In this document: positions 1 to 9,129 of the stretch, in pieces | How the letters are laid out: the number at the start of each line of letters is the position of its first letter | Numbering within the stretch: the first letter of the stretch is position 1 | Assembly: GCA_019059635.1 (NCBI GenBank) | Contig: JAGVRJ010000003.1 | Coordinates: forward strand, 558,001 to 622,000 | DNA from: Proales similis | Taxonomy: Eukaryota; Rotifera; Eurotatoria; Ploima; Proalidae | Direction of reading: 5' to 3' | DNA: 64,000 bases | The notes under the pieces: model-generated | Databases searched by the model: none | What the model saw: the letters and a program-made list of their open reading frames with translations, nothing else | What the model was told of the DNA's origin: nothing | Position numbers and translations under genes: made by a program

Positions 1-235
1 TTCAAGCGAGCCTTTCATCCCTTCCTCAACGAGTGCGAGGAAGTGAAACGTGAGACGCGCGAGGTCTACGAGGAAAAGTGCGAGAACGTGAACGTATTCG
101 GCAGCAGACACTGCCCGGACATCAACACCTGGTAACTATCTGTTGCTTCTGCTGATCTTAATCAAAGCCCGCGAGTTTCTCATTTGAACCGAAATCAACA
201 GGAAAGCCTTCAAGGAATACCAGAACGGCGAATAA
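1..235 (+). CDS. 3' end of an unrecognised gene (two last exons, 5' part outside the window)
   Basis: Frame 1 is open from base 1 and runs into a GT donor at 132; an AG acceptor at 200-201 restores the frame and the protein ends at TAA 233-235. The visible C-terminus is about 54 residues, charged, with three spaced cysteines (NECEE, EKCEN, RHCPD) and the final residues KAFKEYQNGE. The 70-base intron and exact phase match support a real terminal exon. I do not recognise the family. The start lies upstream of the window, so its length and function cannot be judged. Confidence 0.55.
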
Positions 236-1003
236 TTCGCTCCGCTTACGAGGGCGCTCCATCAATGCCTTTGACTGAACACGACAACGGGACCTTTTTC
301 TTTCTTCGAGTTTTTTAATGCTTTTTAATGGATCGCGCAGAAATTCTTAAGATTGAATAAAATCTTTCGGAAATCTAAACCTCATATACAACAACGAGAA
401 CAGATAAACACTTTTGAACCGATCGAGCCGTTTTCTGAGAAAATTAAAAACTTTTGTATGAACTCGTTCATCACGGGCAAAGTTGGCTCGTGAAGAGCAA
501 ATATTTTCCTTGATTTTGAGTTTCAAACACAAAACAGATTAGAATTAGAAAGTTGGCTTGCCACAGCCGCATTGAAACAGGTCGAGTTTGGGTGGATTTG
601 GTTAAACCATTACTCATTTGGGCAGATTGCGTGCTTTGTACACAAACAAGACGGCTTGTGGCAATTTAATTTTGGCCAAAACCACGAGTATTTAGCTTCG
701 AACATGAATTGTCGAGAGCTAAAAGAAGATAAAAGCAGAGCGAGCAGGCAATGTATCAAATGACGAACAATTAATTCGCAAAAGTGCGCCCAAAATAAAT
801 CGAATTCAAGTCGCTTGCAAACTGAGCCCGATCAAGGCGGTCGATTCATCGCCGATTTGCCTCGCGGGTCATTACCTAACACACACACACGAAGAAGTTA
901 ACCCCAAATGCAATTAGACAGCAAATATGAAACCGCTTCCTTCTTAATCGCTTAGCGCCTCTGCTCGACTCGCTTACGTTCCTGTTTGCATTTCTCTTTA
1001 GTC

Positions 1004-1007
<4 letters not shown>

Positions 1008-1042
<35 letters not shown>
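1008..1042. repeat. (CA)n dinucleotide microsatellite
   Basis: An uninterrupted CA repeat of about 17 units lies in a C/T-rich stretch. The poly-Thr-His frame across it is an artefact of the repeat. Confidence 0.95.
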
Positions 1043-1046
<4 letters not shown>

Positions 1047-1575
1047 TCACTCTCTTTTGCTTTTCCCCCAATGCCTCTCCAATTCTATCGCCTCCTTCTC
1101 GCTCTCTATTTCTTCTAGCTGCCGTTATTTCTATTTATTTCTCGCCTCCGCTACTTGTTCGCATCCAAACAAATAATCGAGCGTAGACGCCAACCGTCAT
1201 CTTCATCTCGATCATCTCAATCCACCGCCTCCTCTTCTCTGGCCGACTGGCAGAATGCTGCAAAATTATTACTCGTCGAAAAGGTCGAAAAAATAGATAT
1301 GTTTGATTAAGGCCAATTCAAAACAGTGTCGGCACGAACGTTGGCGGGTCAAATTGCTCGCCGGCTAATAGAGCTTCAAGGCGCTTCACATAACTCAAAA
1401 CTTGCACGAATCGTGAAGCTTTTACTTGCCGCCCAGGTTTGGGTGCGGATTCTCCTTTTTTCTCTCTTTTGCGCTTTTTCTGCCACTTTGCTCTTCTGAG
1501 CCAGCACAGGGTATGCTTAAAGTGTGCGTGTGTTTGCTCGCTCTCCTCCAACTTGTTGAACGAATAAGCGCCCGC

Positions 1576-1595
1576 AGAGAGAGAGAGAGAGAGAG
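1576..1595. repeat. (GA)n tract upstream of a TATA box
   Basis: About ten GA units end some 55 bases upstream of the TATA box at 1651. Similar GA/CT tracts lie upstream of other genes in the window, so this may be a promoter element of the GAGA type as well as a simple repeat. Confidence 0.8.
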
Positions 1596-1650
1596 TGAGT
1601 GAGCGCTTGTCTATGCGCTAATTCGGATTGACATTGCGGCGCCCAGCTCA

Positions 1651-1688
1651 TATAAACGCTCGTTTTCGACGCTTTCTTCATTTCAGTT
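1651..1688 (+). promoter_or_regulatory. core promoter: TATA box and TCAGTT initiator
   Basis: TATAAA lies at 1651-1656 and the initiator-like TCAGTT at 1683-1688, with the A at 1685. The 34-base spacing is close to the animal core-promoter optimum of about 30. The next long open frame begins at ATG 1800, giving a 5' leader of about 115 bases. Confidence 0.7.
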
Positions 1689-1799
1689 TGTTTTCTGATT
1701 CACTCGTCCCTATGAGGTTTATTTAAGTTGGCAAACGCCAATCAAAGATTAACTGTGCTTAGACGTTTCAGTTCGGCCTAGCTCCATCAATCGGGGTCC

Positions 1800-3020
1800 A
1801 TGTTGGGCGCGGACCAGATGCACGGTTCAATAAAAACCATGGACGAGGATATGGACGAGATGTACACCTCGCTCAGGCGCTTGAGCAACTCCACTGCCAT
1901 GCGCACCCAGCGACTGCGCAAAATCTCGCCCGGTCCGATTCCTTTTCTGCCAGATGTCAAGCGACGATTGACACTGGCTTTGGGACAAGTTCATTTTGCT
2001 GACGGCAAGACCGGATCTGACGATTCAGAATCAGCCAAGTCGTCAAATGTCAATGAGAATCGAGTAGTCAAACTCGAAAAGGAGATTAAGACTATCGGAA
2101 CTTGTCTTCAGAACTGCGTTCAGTCTGACTCTATTTCGATCGACATTGATCCGGAATCTACCTGGCTGCCGTTAATGTGCAAGCTTATGATTATAGTCGA
2201 AGGTGCAGCGATCGAACGTGGCGTGCGAACTCTAGTTCGCGACGCTGGAATTCAGGCCGGAGAAGAGGACGGTCTTGAGAAGAACGAATGGGCCAGCGAC
2301 AAACGTCGCCGCGAAATGTCTGTGCCCCTGATTCAAGTCAGCGACGCTTCTGACCGTTCAAAACTTCGCGTCTCAAACGATAACATTAGCTACGACGCTT
2401 ACAACCGCCTGCACGAGAGCGCGGACGACCGCAAACCTCCGAATGAACGGCGGCCAAGAGCAGGCTCGGTGGGCGATCTCTCGCCTAGAACCTTACCGTT
2501 CACTGTGTTGAGAGACGAGAGCTCTCTGCGACATGCATGGGATCGGGAACGGTCAATATTTCAGAGCCATCTGGGCCTGGACGAATACCTCTCCATCCCG
2601 TATTACCAATACATAAGGAAGAACTCGAAAAAATGTGACTTTGCCCACGATACCTATTTGCGCGAGATTTACAATCAACAACAGTTGTCTCGATCGAAGC
2701 AAACAAAGCAAACAAACGAGATCTACATCCCGATCAACGTAGAGCAGCAGACACGCCGACACAGGCTGCATAGAAACGAGCGTTTGATTCTGATCACCGA
2801 GCCCGTGTGGAGCAGATGTGTGCACGAGCAGTTCAGAGTGGCCAGCGATGCCCTGAGCTGCTTCGAAGCCGAGATAACTCTGCACCACTCGCATCACCAC
2901 TGCACACGACTGATCGCTCCGGCCAGATGTAGACACTGCTGGATATGTCCTCGACGGCCCGAAGCAAGTGCCACTAATCTCATGTACATGCACGTTGTTG
3001 ACGGGCACCTGAAGAGCTGA
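1800..3020 (+). CDS. orphan protein, 406 residues, apparently intronless
   Basis: A single open frame of 406 codons follows a TATA/initiator promoter and is followed by AATAAA at 3158. I do not recognise the family. The N-terminal third is polar with a Leu/Ser/Arg-rich start (YTSLRRLSNS). A short hydrophobic patch (WLPLMCKLMIIVEG) sits near residue 122. The middle is Arg/Asp/Ser-rich and the last 60 residues are His/Cys-rich (HHSHHHCTR, then CRHCWICPRRP). The last segment has an unusual composition and could be out of frame with a missed intron. A 151-codon frame on the opposite strand overlaps it, but the promoter and polyadenylation signals favour the plus strand. An alternative ATG is at 1818. 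No function can be assigned. Confidence 0.6.
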   Translation: MLGADQMHGSIKTMDEDMDEMYTSLRRLSNSTAMRTQRLRKISPGPIPFLPDVKRRLTLALGQVHFADGKTGSDDSESAKSSNVNENRVVKLEKEIKTIGTCLQNCVQSDSISIDIDPESTWLPLMCKLMIIVEGAAIERGVRTLVRDAGIQAGEEDGLEKNEWASDKRRREMSVPLIQVSDASDRSKLRVSNDNISYDAYNRLHESADDRKPPNERRPRAGSVGDLSPRTLPFTVLRDESSLRHAWDRERSIFQSHLGLDEYLSIPYYQYIRKNSKKCDFAHDTYLREIYNQQQLSRSKQTKQTNEIYIPINVEQQTRRHRLHRNERLILITEPVWSRCVHEQFRVASDALSCFEAEITLHHSHHHCTRLIAPARCRHCWICPRRPEASATNLMYMHVVDGHLKS

Positions 3021-3157
3021 CGAGTGACAAGACGCACATGGAGAGCGATGAATAGAGCGAGAGAAAGAGGGAGATGCTCTTTCTATCTATCTATCTTGTT
3101 TCCCGCTCTAATTCTTAACGTAGAACTTATTGCCGTTATTTTTGCTTCTTTTACTTG

Positions 3158-3163
3158 AATAAA
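3158..3163 (+). terminator. polyadenylation signal AATAAA
   Basis: Canonical AATAAA lies 138 bases after the stop of the 406-residue orphan gene. Confidence 0.6.
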
Positions 3164-3180
3164 CAAGCGGTGTAGCATAC

Positions 3181-3750
3181 AAAAATAGTTTTATCAGGTC
3201 GAGTGGACCCGATGTTGACTTGAAACGATTGCACAAATCGTTACATTCCCCCGCTTCTCTACTGGGCTCGCCGATGCTCGGCCCAAAGGTTAGTATGCAC
3301 TCTGAACCTACGGGCGCATCATTTCGGTCCTTAATCCTTGCCCCTCAAAATGCATTTCATTATTTGCCCTCGTCCTGCGGCGTTCGGCTCATGCTCGTTT
3401 GTGTGCTTAACTCGATAATTGCAAACCATTCGCCCGCTGTGCTTCTGTCAGTGAAATATAAATGCCTGCTCGCACAAGCCCATGCACGCCAGAAGGCATT
3501 CTTGGACCCAATCAAATTTGACTTTGGCCACTCGGATATTTTTCTCAAACTTAACGCGGTTTGCTTTTTATTATCGCAGCTCGAATTGCCTCACATCCAT
3601 TTGTGCGCTCAGCCAGACTCGCAACTGAACGCACAATCGAATAATTCTTTCCGATAATTCCTCCACGGTTTTAATCAGCAAAAGTAAATTCTCCTCACTT
3701 GTTGCTCTGAACTACTAACATGCATCCAATTTACACCAGTCGAGTAACAA
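3181..3750. other. spacer between orphan gene and tRNA
   Basis: A 145-codon open frame at 3220-3657 has no recognisable domain, promoter or splice support, and I do not call it. Nothing else is seen. Confidence 0.4.
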
Positions 3751-3858
3751 GACAGCATGGCCGAGCGGTCCAAGGCGTCAGACTCAAGTCGAATAGACTT
3801 TAAAGCGGTGTGTTCTGATCAGTGTATACTGGCGTGGGTTCGAATCCCACTGCTGTCA
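3751..3858 (+). tRNA. tRNA-Leu(CAA) with a 24-base intron
   Basis: The cloverleaf is complete. The acceptor arm pairs GACAGCA (3751-3757) with TGCTGTC (3851-3857), with discriminator A at 3858. The D stem is GCC/GGC. The anticodon stem pairs TCAGA (3778-3782) with TCTGA (3814-3818). The anticodon CAA is at 3785-3787. The long variable arm CAGT-GTAT-ACTG is typical of class II tRNAs. The T arm is GTGGG-TTCGAAT-CCCAC with B box 3837-3847. An intron at 3789-3812 lies one base after the anticodon, the standard position. Leu(CAA) genes of eukaryotes commonly carry an intron here. Confidence 0.96.
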
Positions 3859-3862
3859 GATA

Positions 3863-3869
3863 TTTTTTT
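3863..3869 (+). terminator. RNA polymerase III terminator (T7)
   Basis: Seven T residues start five bases after the tRNA discriminator base, a standard Pol III stop. Confidence 0.9.
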
Positions 3870-4051
3870 CTCCTTCTTCTTCTTGCTTCAATTTTGTTGT
3901 TGTTTGCTCATTTCTCAATTAAGAGTCAATTCTACTCGTTTTCTCGCTCAAACTCGTAATCTGAGACTTAGAGAATTAGATTCAAACATAGAACGTAAAG
4001 CACTTGATGGATCTTCTGGTCGACCAAAGCCTTGAAGGCGAGCATTAGAAA

Positions 4052-5440
4052 ATGAAGGAAGAGGCCTGGCGTCATCCGTTGACTTACTATGCACTTCCCG
4101 AGTAAGAAAAATCGAACCCTACCAACTCAATCAGCGAATTCAATTGAAATTGGGAAAAAAAAAGATTTTACTTTCCGAACATAAACAGAAATCAGGCGCA
4201 AGCTCTTCTCAGAGGACTCGAATTCGGCACATTTCTCCTGAGAGATAGTTTCCGATTTCGAGGTCAGTTTGTGCTTTCGATTGTAGTAAACGATCGTTTC
4301 TTCCATCTCCTATTGATTTGTCAACGCGGCCTCTATTCGATCGAAGCCAACCAGTGGTTTACCTCCATTCACGATTTTGTCCAGTTCTATCAGAGCTGCG
4401 GCATATTAGGGCAAGGTCTGACCAACAACACAAGTCAAGGCGAAATATCACCACGTCTGATTGTGCGCCTGAGCGAAATTCAATTTCAAAAGCAAGTCGG
4501 ATATGGCGAGTTTTCAGGTACTTTATTAAATCGACACCCAAAGCCATCAAAGTAGACTCTAACGATGCTACAGAGGTCTTTGCCGGAGTTTGGCGGACCA
4601 AATCGATCGCAATAAAACAGTTCAAGATCAGTCAAAGTTCTGTGGACGAGTGCCTTCACGAGGCCAATATAATAAAGTCAGTTAAATGTCACTTTCTATT
4701 CATGCAATTTGGTCGGTAGCTCTAATCTCGTCGCAAATTAGTTCACTATCCCACCCGCACGTGCTCGGGCTAATCGGACTTAATGTGCAAAGCAAATGCT
4801 TTCTCCTAACCGAGTATTGTTCGCTCGGAAATCTTCTGAACTACTTGCAGAGTCGCGGCCGCTGCCTCATTTCGCATTCTCACCTAAAACGCTTTGCATT
4901 GTAAGTAGACAAGAAAGCTGATCCTCGTGCTCTGAGCAAATATTTGAAAATTTTGCATCAAACAAAAATAAAAGTCAAGTTTGCGATGCGTTTGAATATC
5001 TTCACTCGCAATCAATAATTCATTGTGACCTATGCGCAAGCAATTTGCTTTTGTACAATGAGCAAACAATAAAAGTGAGCGATTTCGGCCTGGCTCTGGA
5101 CAGTCGCGCGATGCAAACAAAGACAAAATGCAGAAAGATAAGAATAAAATGGACCGCACCAGAAGCTTTCGATGGGCGCACTTTTTCGCCCCAGTCGGAC
5201 GTTTGGAGCTTTGCCGTTCTTTTATGGGAAATGTTCAGCTACGGCCTGAGTCCGTACCCGCGCGTTCAAAACAACGCGCTGGACGCCTATTTGCGAAGAG
5301 GCCAGCGAATGGACGCGCCCGAAAATTGTCCAGACGAGATAAGCGAGCTCATGAACGAGTGCTGGTGCTGGTCAGCAAACGATAGGCCCAGCTTCACCAC
5401 TCTCAAATCTCTCTTTGCCCACGAGCTCAGTTCTGATTAG
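4052..5440 (+). CDS. Csk-like cytoplasmic tyrosine kinase (SH2 plus kinase domain)
   Basis: Five exons (4052-4101, 4189-4517, 4574-4676, 4742-4900, 4975-5440) join in phase to a 368-residue protein. An SH2 domain comes first, with phosphotyrosine loop FLLRDS. The kinase domain has glycine loop GYGEFSEVFAGV, lysine IAIK, alpha-C glutamate in EANII, DFGLA and KWTAPEA. The activation segment has no tyrosine, and SRGR, PYPR, MDAPENCP and RPSF resemble Csk, the kinase that phosphorylates the inhibitory tail tyrosine of Src kinases. Oddities: the catalytic loop reads HCDLCASN, so the usual HRD arginine is Cys and the AAR triplet is CAS, although Asp and Asn remain. No SH3 domain is seen, and an in-frame TAG directly precedes ATG 4052. 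A missed upstream exon is possible but the tRNA is only about 190 bases away. Family confident; orthology to Csk itself is inferred. Confidence 0.88.
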
Positions 5441-5534
5441 AGTGTCGATTAGCTCTGATCATGGGAAACGCTCCACTTCTGCCCACACTAGTCTCAATAT
5501 AAGAGCGCAACGCTTTCAAATTAATATTCCTTTC

Positions 5535-5771
5535 ATGATGAACAGAATAAAGAACATGACCGGACGCTTGATTTGCTCTATATTCATTTGCCTTCTGCTT
5601 GCCGCTTGCCTAAACGCAAACGCCATATTTGAACGGCTCAAACGAAGCGATTTGGACGCAGACACGCCAGTGCCTTTCTGTAGACCATTGGAATGCATCA
5701 GCACCAGCTGCCAATTGATTCGGGTGATTGAATCGGGCAAACCGTGCCTTATTTGCGCATGCACCATTTAA
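5535..5771 (+). CDS. small secreted cysteine-rich peptide, antistasin-like pattern
   Basis: A 78-residue open frame starts at one of two adjacent ATGs. Residues 7-26 form a hydrophobic signal peptide (ICSIFICLLLAACLNANA). A dibasic site LKR follows shortly after, suggesting a propeptide cut. The C-terminal segment has six cysteines spaced C-x4-C-x4-C-x11-C-x2-C-x-C, which resembles half of an antistasin-type inhibitor domain, where the GCPxCxC end is typical. An AATAAA at 5846-5851 closes the gene. It lies 95 bases after the kinase on the same strand. It could also be a short hormone or defence peptide; the family call is tentative. Confidence 0.6.
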   Translation: MMNRIKNMTGRLICSIFICLLLAACLNANAIFERLKRSDLDADTPVPFCRPLECISTSCQLIRVIESGKPCLICACTI

Positions 5772-5845
5772 CCAGCCTTGGGCAAATTCCAAACTCAACC
5801 TGCACGGGTTTCGCTCGAAATTTTCAAAAATTATGTAAAACCGCA

Positions 5846-5851
5846 AATAAA
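5846..5851 (+). terminator. polyadenylation signal AATAAA
   Basis: Canonical signal 75 bases after the small peptide stop codon. Confidence 0.55.
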
Positions 5852-5859
5852 GCTTCTCC

Positions 5860-6314
5860 CAACAGTTCTTGGAGCTCCTCGTTCTTTTGCTTTTTTTTTT
5901 CGTCTTGAAATGATCGCGGGTCAACGAGCAAGTACGCAAGACCTTCACGAGGCGACTCTACACTTAATTTATTCAGAGCAACAAACTATGAATGCTCAGA
6001 CCTCTTTAGAGCACAACAAGATTTCTTATCGAACTGTGTGTGTGTGTGTGTGTGTGTGCAATGTTAACACGTATTTTGAGTGTGCATCGAAGCTATTGTG
6101 CAGCAGCAACATCAATTATGCTTTCGCAAGTCGCATTAGTTTGTTGTCTATCGAGCTCATGAGACAGTGTCGAGAAATCTTATCGAGCAAGTAATCGAGA
6201 GTGACAAAAAAAAATTACAAGCCAAGCACTTAAATCACTTGCGGTGAGAACTGGCTTGTACAGGAGCATTGGCCTTCTAATCAGCAATTCGCAACTCCAA
6301 TCAGTTAGTCAACA
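5860..6314. other. spacer with (TG)n tract
   Basis: No coding signal is supported. A TG repeat of about 12 units runs at 6035-6058. The 138-codon frame across it is a repeat-driven artefact. Confidence 0.5.
6035..6058. repeat. (TG)n dinucleotide repeat
   Basis: Twelve uninterrupted TG units. Confidence 0.9.
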
Positions 6315-6794
6315 ATGAGTGCAACAACAGCTGATAGATTTGACAGGCCTGTGCCGGCCTCGGAAGCGAACGGCCCGCTGCCACCAATCGTCCTGCTCAG
6401 TCTATTGATGCTCGTTCTCATACTTGTCGCTGTAGTTTTCAATCGAATCGAGCAGATATTGAACTCGAACACATTCCAGAAAATCTCCAATGTTTGCAGT
6501 TATTTGAAAAAAATCAACTGGTTCGGACGGAGTAGACGTCACAATCCTGTTTATCAAAACGAGCCGGTCGCATACAGCCGAATTGTGGAGACCGACGATT
6601 TCAACATCGACGAGCTCATGGACATGACCGAAAGAGACGACACCGAGCCGTTTGTAAATATGAAAGCTCAGCTTCAGGTGGCCATGCTCGACACCACTGA
6701 CGAGAGCATCGTCATAGTCGACGGCTCAGGCAACTCGAATTCAAAGCAGAGCCGCTCGAGACTTGACACTGACGATGAACTGATTAACGTTTGA
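6315..6794 (+). CDS. orphan single-pass membrane protein, 159 residues
   Basis: An intronless frame of 159 codons is followed by AATAAA at 6963-6968. A hydrophobic helix at about residues 22-43 (PPIVLLSLLMLVLILVAVVF) follows a short polar N-terminus with no cleavable signal. It is likely a signal anchor. The membrane-proximal tail is basic (KKINWFGRSRRH), suggesting a cytoplasmic C-terminus. The rest is acidic with Tyr-based motifs (NPVYQNEPVAYSRI) and dense Asp/Glu/Thr, compatible with sorting or adaptor sites: NPVY fits the NPxY PTB/clathrin-adaptor pattern. I do not recognise the family. Confidence 0.65.
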   Translation: MSATTADRFDRPVPASEANGPLPPIVLLSLLMLVLILVAVVFNRIEQILNSNTFQKISNVCSYLKKINWFGRSRRHNPVYQNEPVAYSRIVETDDFNIDELMDMTERDDTEPFVNMKAQLQVAMLDTTDESIVIVDGSGNSNSKQSRSRLDTDDELINV

Positions 6795-6962
6795 ATAATC
6801 TGTGTCCATGTGCTTTCTTTGCATTTTTCTCAACACTTCTGATTTTCTCTCTGGCTTCATGCCTTCAAGCCAAAAGTTTTGTTTTCGTTCAGCTCACCGG
6901 CATGTTGCTCCGTTGAATGCCATTGTCATTTTTGTATTTTTGTAATATGCCTGTTTTCATTT

Positions 6963-6968
6963 AATAAA
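6963..6968 (+). terminator. polyadenylation signal AATAAA
   Basis: Canonical signal about 170 bases after the stop of the 159-residue membrane protein. Confidence 0.6.
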
Positions 6969-7250
6969 AGCCAATTAATGAGCAAAAACGCAAAAGGCAA
7001 CGCACAGAAAAAAAAGCGCAGTTTCAAAGCTGATCGAGACAAGTGACGGCTATAAGCCCAACGCATTTGAGCCAGGCGTCGTCAACTAACTATTTGAAAC
7101 GTGCGTTTCTACTCAAAGTTAATTTCTTTATCGGACGCGCGCAAGATAGGCACGTTCACACCGTCTGTGCGGTTGTTAGAAGCCCGCCCGTTGATTATGT
7201 AACGCGTACTTGCTCATTTGATAAAGCATCTGAGCATTGCAGTTAGAGCG

Positions 7251-8696
7251 ATGGATAAGCGTGTTGTGAAAGTAGATCAATCGGATTCACAGCCAGACTC
7301 TAGTCTGGCCCGTTGCTGCAAAGCCTGGATGGGCATCTATCAGATATTCGAGTTCCTCTGCAACGGACATCTCCTAATTGACGTGTCGGAAAAGTCACTG
7401 GTCAGCGACACGCAAAGCATTTCAATCGATCTAAACGACGCAGCCTGCATAGACTCGGCCAACAAATGCGACTATCTGGCCGAGCTGGTGACCAGGGGCG
7501 GGCCCATGAAAAATCCGATCGATCCTTCCGACCATAGTTCACAGTCGAATCTAATCGACAGCTCGCGAAAGCGGCTTAAGTTCTTCAACGTTAAACTCAA
7601 ACTCATCAGAACTTTGTCGAATGCAATTCAAATTTACAAGCAAAAAAGCTCAATTATTTGCGATGGAAGCTGCTCTCGTTCTAGCAAGCTCAAGAGAGCA
7701 GTTCGGTTGAAACAACTCATCATAGATAAGCTGGACGTCTACTCTCGCTATTGGCTGGAGAAACTTCAGTCTCATGCAAATAGAATAAATCAGCTCAAAT
7801 CGAACGAGCTGCAAACCGGCTCAGGCAATCATCAGGTGAAATCGACCTCTCAGCCGCTCGGTCAATTTGAGATTTATATTCGACAAGCTGGCGCTTTGAT
7901 CGAGTCTGTTGAGCGACGTATTCAGCAGTCGCAAACGCCCAAACGATCTCAGACTGACTGCCAAATGGACAAAGAAAACAGGAATCGAAACGAATCGGAA
8001 AGCGAAGAGTCCACTGAGACGCTCTCGGTCGTCAAAAAGATAAAATTAGATACTGACGAGTCGAACGCCTCACCAATTCCATGTGGACGAGAAGACCAGA
8101 ATGAGTCTGGGTGTGTATGCACCTTATCGCCGGTGAGCAGTGTGAGTTCTACAAATGAAAACGAATTCGACCAAGAGACGATATTGCTCTTAAGTGATTT
8201 CGGCCTCGAAATATCTGAACGTTTGGGCAGCATTTACCCGGTCACGATGTTCACCATAACGAGCTCGAACGTGACGCATTATCTTGATTGGATTGAAAAC
8301 AAGTGGAAACTGGCGAGACGTTATCGAGCTCATCTCAAACAGTTCAACTCAAAAGACTCAAACAGCGTCTACAAACGCCTGGTCGGCGAATACGAGCGAA
8401 GGCTTGACATTCAATTTCAGTTTCTGGCCCGAGTCGAAGAAATTCTCGTTCGATACGGCGACGAGTTGAAAGAGACAACGCTTAAGCGAACGTGTTCCAT
8501 TCGAGTTGACTCGTTTAGACTTGATAGCTTCCGAAGTGAGCTCGATCGAGTGCAGTCCCAGTTTTTGGCCAGCGCTTGGTCTCTAAACTCTTTTGACTTG
8601 ATCGAGAATCTTTCATTTCACTATTTGACCTGCCTCATCAGGCGCTTATCGTCGACGCCAAACTCAGATAAAGCGGGAACAAGTCTCATTTCGTGA
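7251..8696 (+). CDS. orphan, probably nuclear protein, 481 residues, intronless
   Basis: A single frame of 481 codons starts at ATG 7251; the frame is open a little further upstream but without ATG. It is Ser/Asp/Glu/Lys-rich with basic clusters resembling nuclear localisation signals (SRKRLKFFNVKLK near residue 108 and VKKIKLD near 262). A polar low-complexity centre is followed by a helical, aromatic- and Leu-rich C-terminal third, for example YERRLDIQFQFLARVEEIL. No family is recognised. In this intron-rich window an intronless gene of this size is unusual and could reflect retroposition or a fast-evolving lineage-specific gene. An AATAAA lies at 8915-8920. Confidence 0.65.
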   Translation: MDKRVVKVDQSDSQPDSSLARCCKAWMGIYQIFEFLCNGHLLIDVSEKSLVSDTQSISIDLNDAACIDSANKCDYLAELVTRGGPMKNPIDPSDHSSQSNLIDSSRKRLKFFNVKLKLIRTLSNAIQIYKQKSSIICDGSCSRSSKLKRAVRLKQLIIDKLDVYSRYWLEKLQSHANRINQLKSNELQTGSGNHQVKSTSQPLGQFEIYIRQAGALIESVERRIQQSQTPKRSQTDCQMDKENRNRNESESEESTETLSVVKKIKLDTDESNASPIPCGREDQNESGCVCTLSPVSSVSSTNENEFDQETILLLSDFGLEISERLGSIYPVTMFTITSSNVTHYLDWIENKWKLARRYRAHLKQFNSKDSNSVYKRLVGEYERRLDIQFQFLARVEEILVRYGDELKETTLKRTCSIRVDSFRLDSFRSELDRVQSQFLASAWSLNSFDLIENLSFHYLTCLIRRLSSTPNSDKAGTSLIS

Positions 8697-8914
8697 CTCG
8701 TTCACTATCACGCCTCTTTTTTTTTCACTCGTTTGATGCTTTTATTTTGTCGATTGCTGCCAGCTGAGCACGAACTATGCGCTGGCTTGTAAAGTGTTAC
8801 TTTTTAGCCGCTTGTTTCTATTTCGATCAGAGTGAGCTTGAATCTGGTCCGACTTGACCTGTCCGGGTTTGAATGACTCCTTATTCTTGTCTGTGTTTTG
8901 TTTACACTTGTCTG

Positions 8915-8920
8915 AATAAA
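8915..8920 (+). terminator. polyadenylation signal AATAAA
   Basis: Canonical signal 219 bases after the stop of the 481-residue orphan. Confidence 0.45.
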
Positions 8921-9129
8921 AGTAAAATGAAAAGAAATCAGACAATTTACATTTGGCCTCAATGTTAAGAATGTTCAAGCTGTGTGAGTCGATTGCATGA
9001 ACAAGCAGGTCAGGAGTAGCTCGATAAATATGCGATAAGAAGAAGAGTCAAAGCACTGATGCATTTAACAATCAAAACTAATTCGTGCAGAGCCTTCATC
9101 TTTTTCTATTTTGATCCAGGTGCGCATCT

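Larger units (their letters stand above)
236..1650. other. intergenic region and 5' flank of the next gene
   Basis: No convincing exon is seen on either strand. The open frames here are short and biased by simple repeats. An AATAAA occurs near 794 but cannot be tied to a gene. The region holds a (CA)n tract and, close to the downstream promoter, a GA tract. Confidence 0.5.

Noticed and set aside
986-1186. Open frame with poly-Thr-His
   Set aside because: It is created by the (CA)n repeat; no domain or splice support.
2553-3008. 151-codon frame on the minus strand
   Set aside because: It lies antisense to the orphan gene, which has its own promoter and polyadenylation signal on the plus strand.
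3220-3657. 145-codon plus-strand frame
   Set aside because: No domain, no promoter, and mixed composition; probably chance.
3757-4035. Protein frame starting MAERSKASDSS
   Set aside because: This is a translation of the tRNA-Leu gene itself.
5778-6194. 138-codon frame with Val-Cys repeat
   Set aside because: Spans the 3' UTR of the small peptide gene and the (TG)n repeat.
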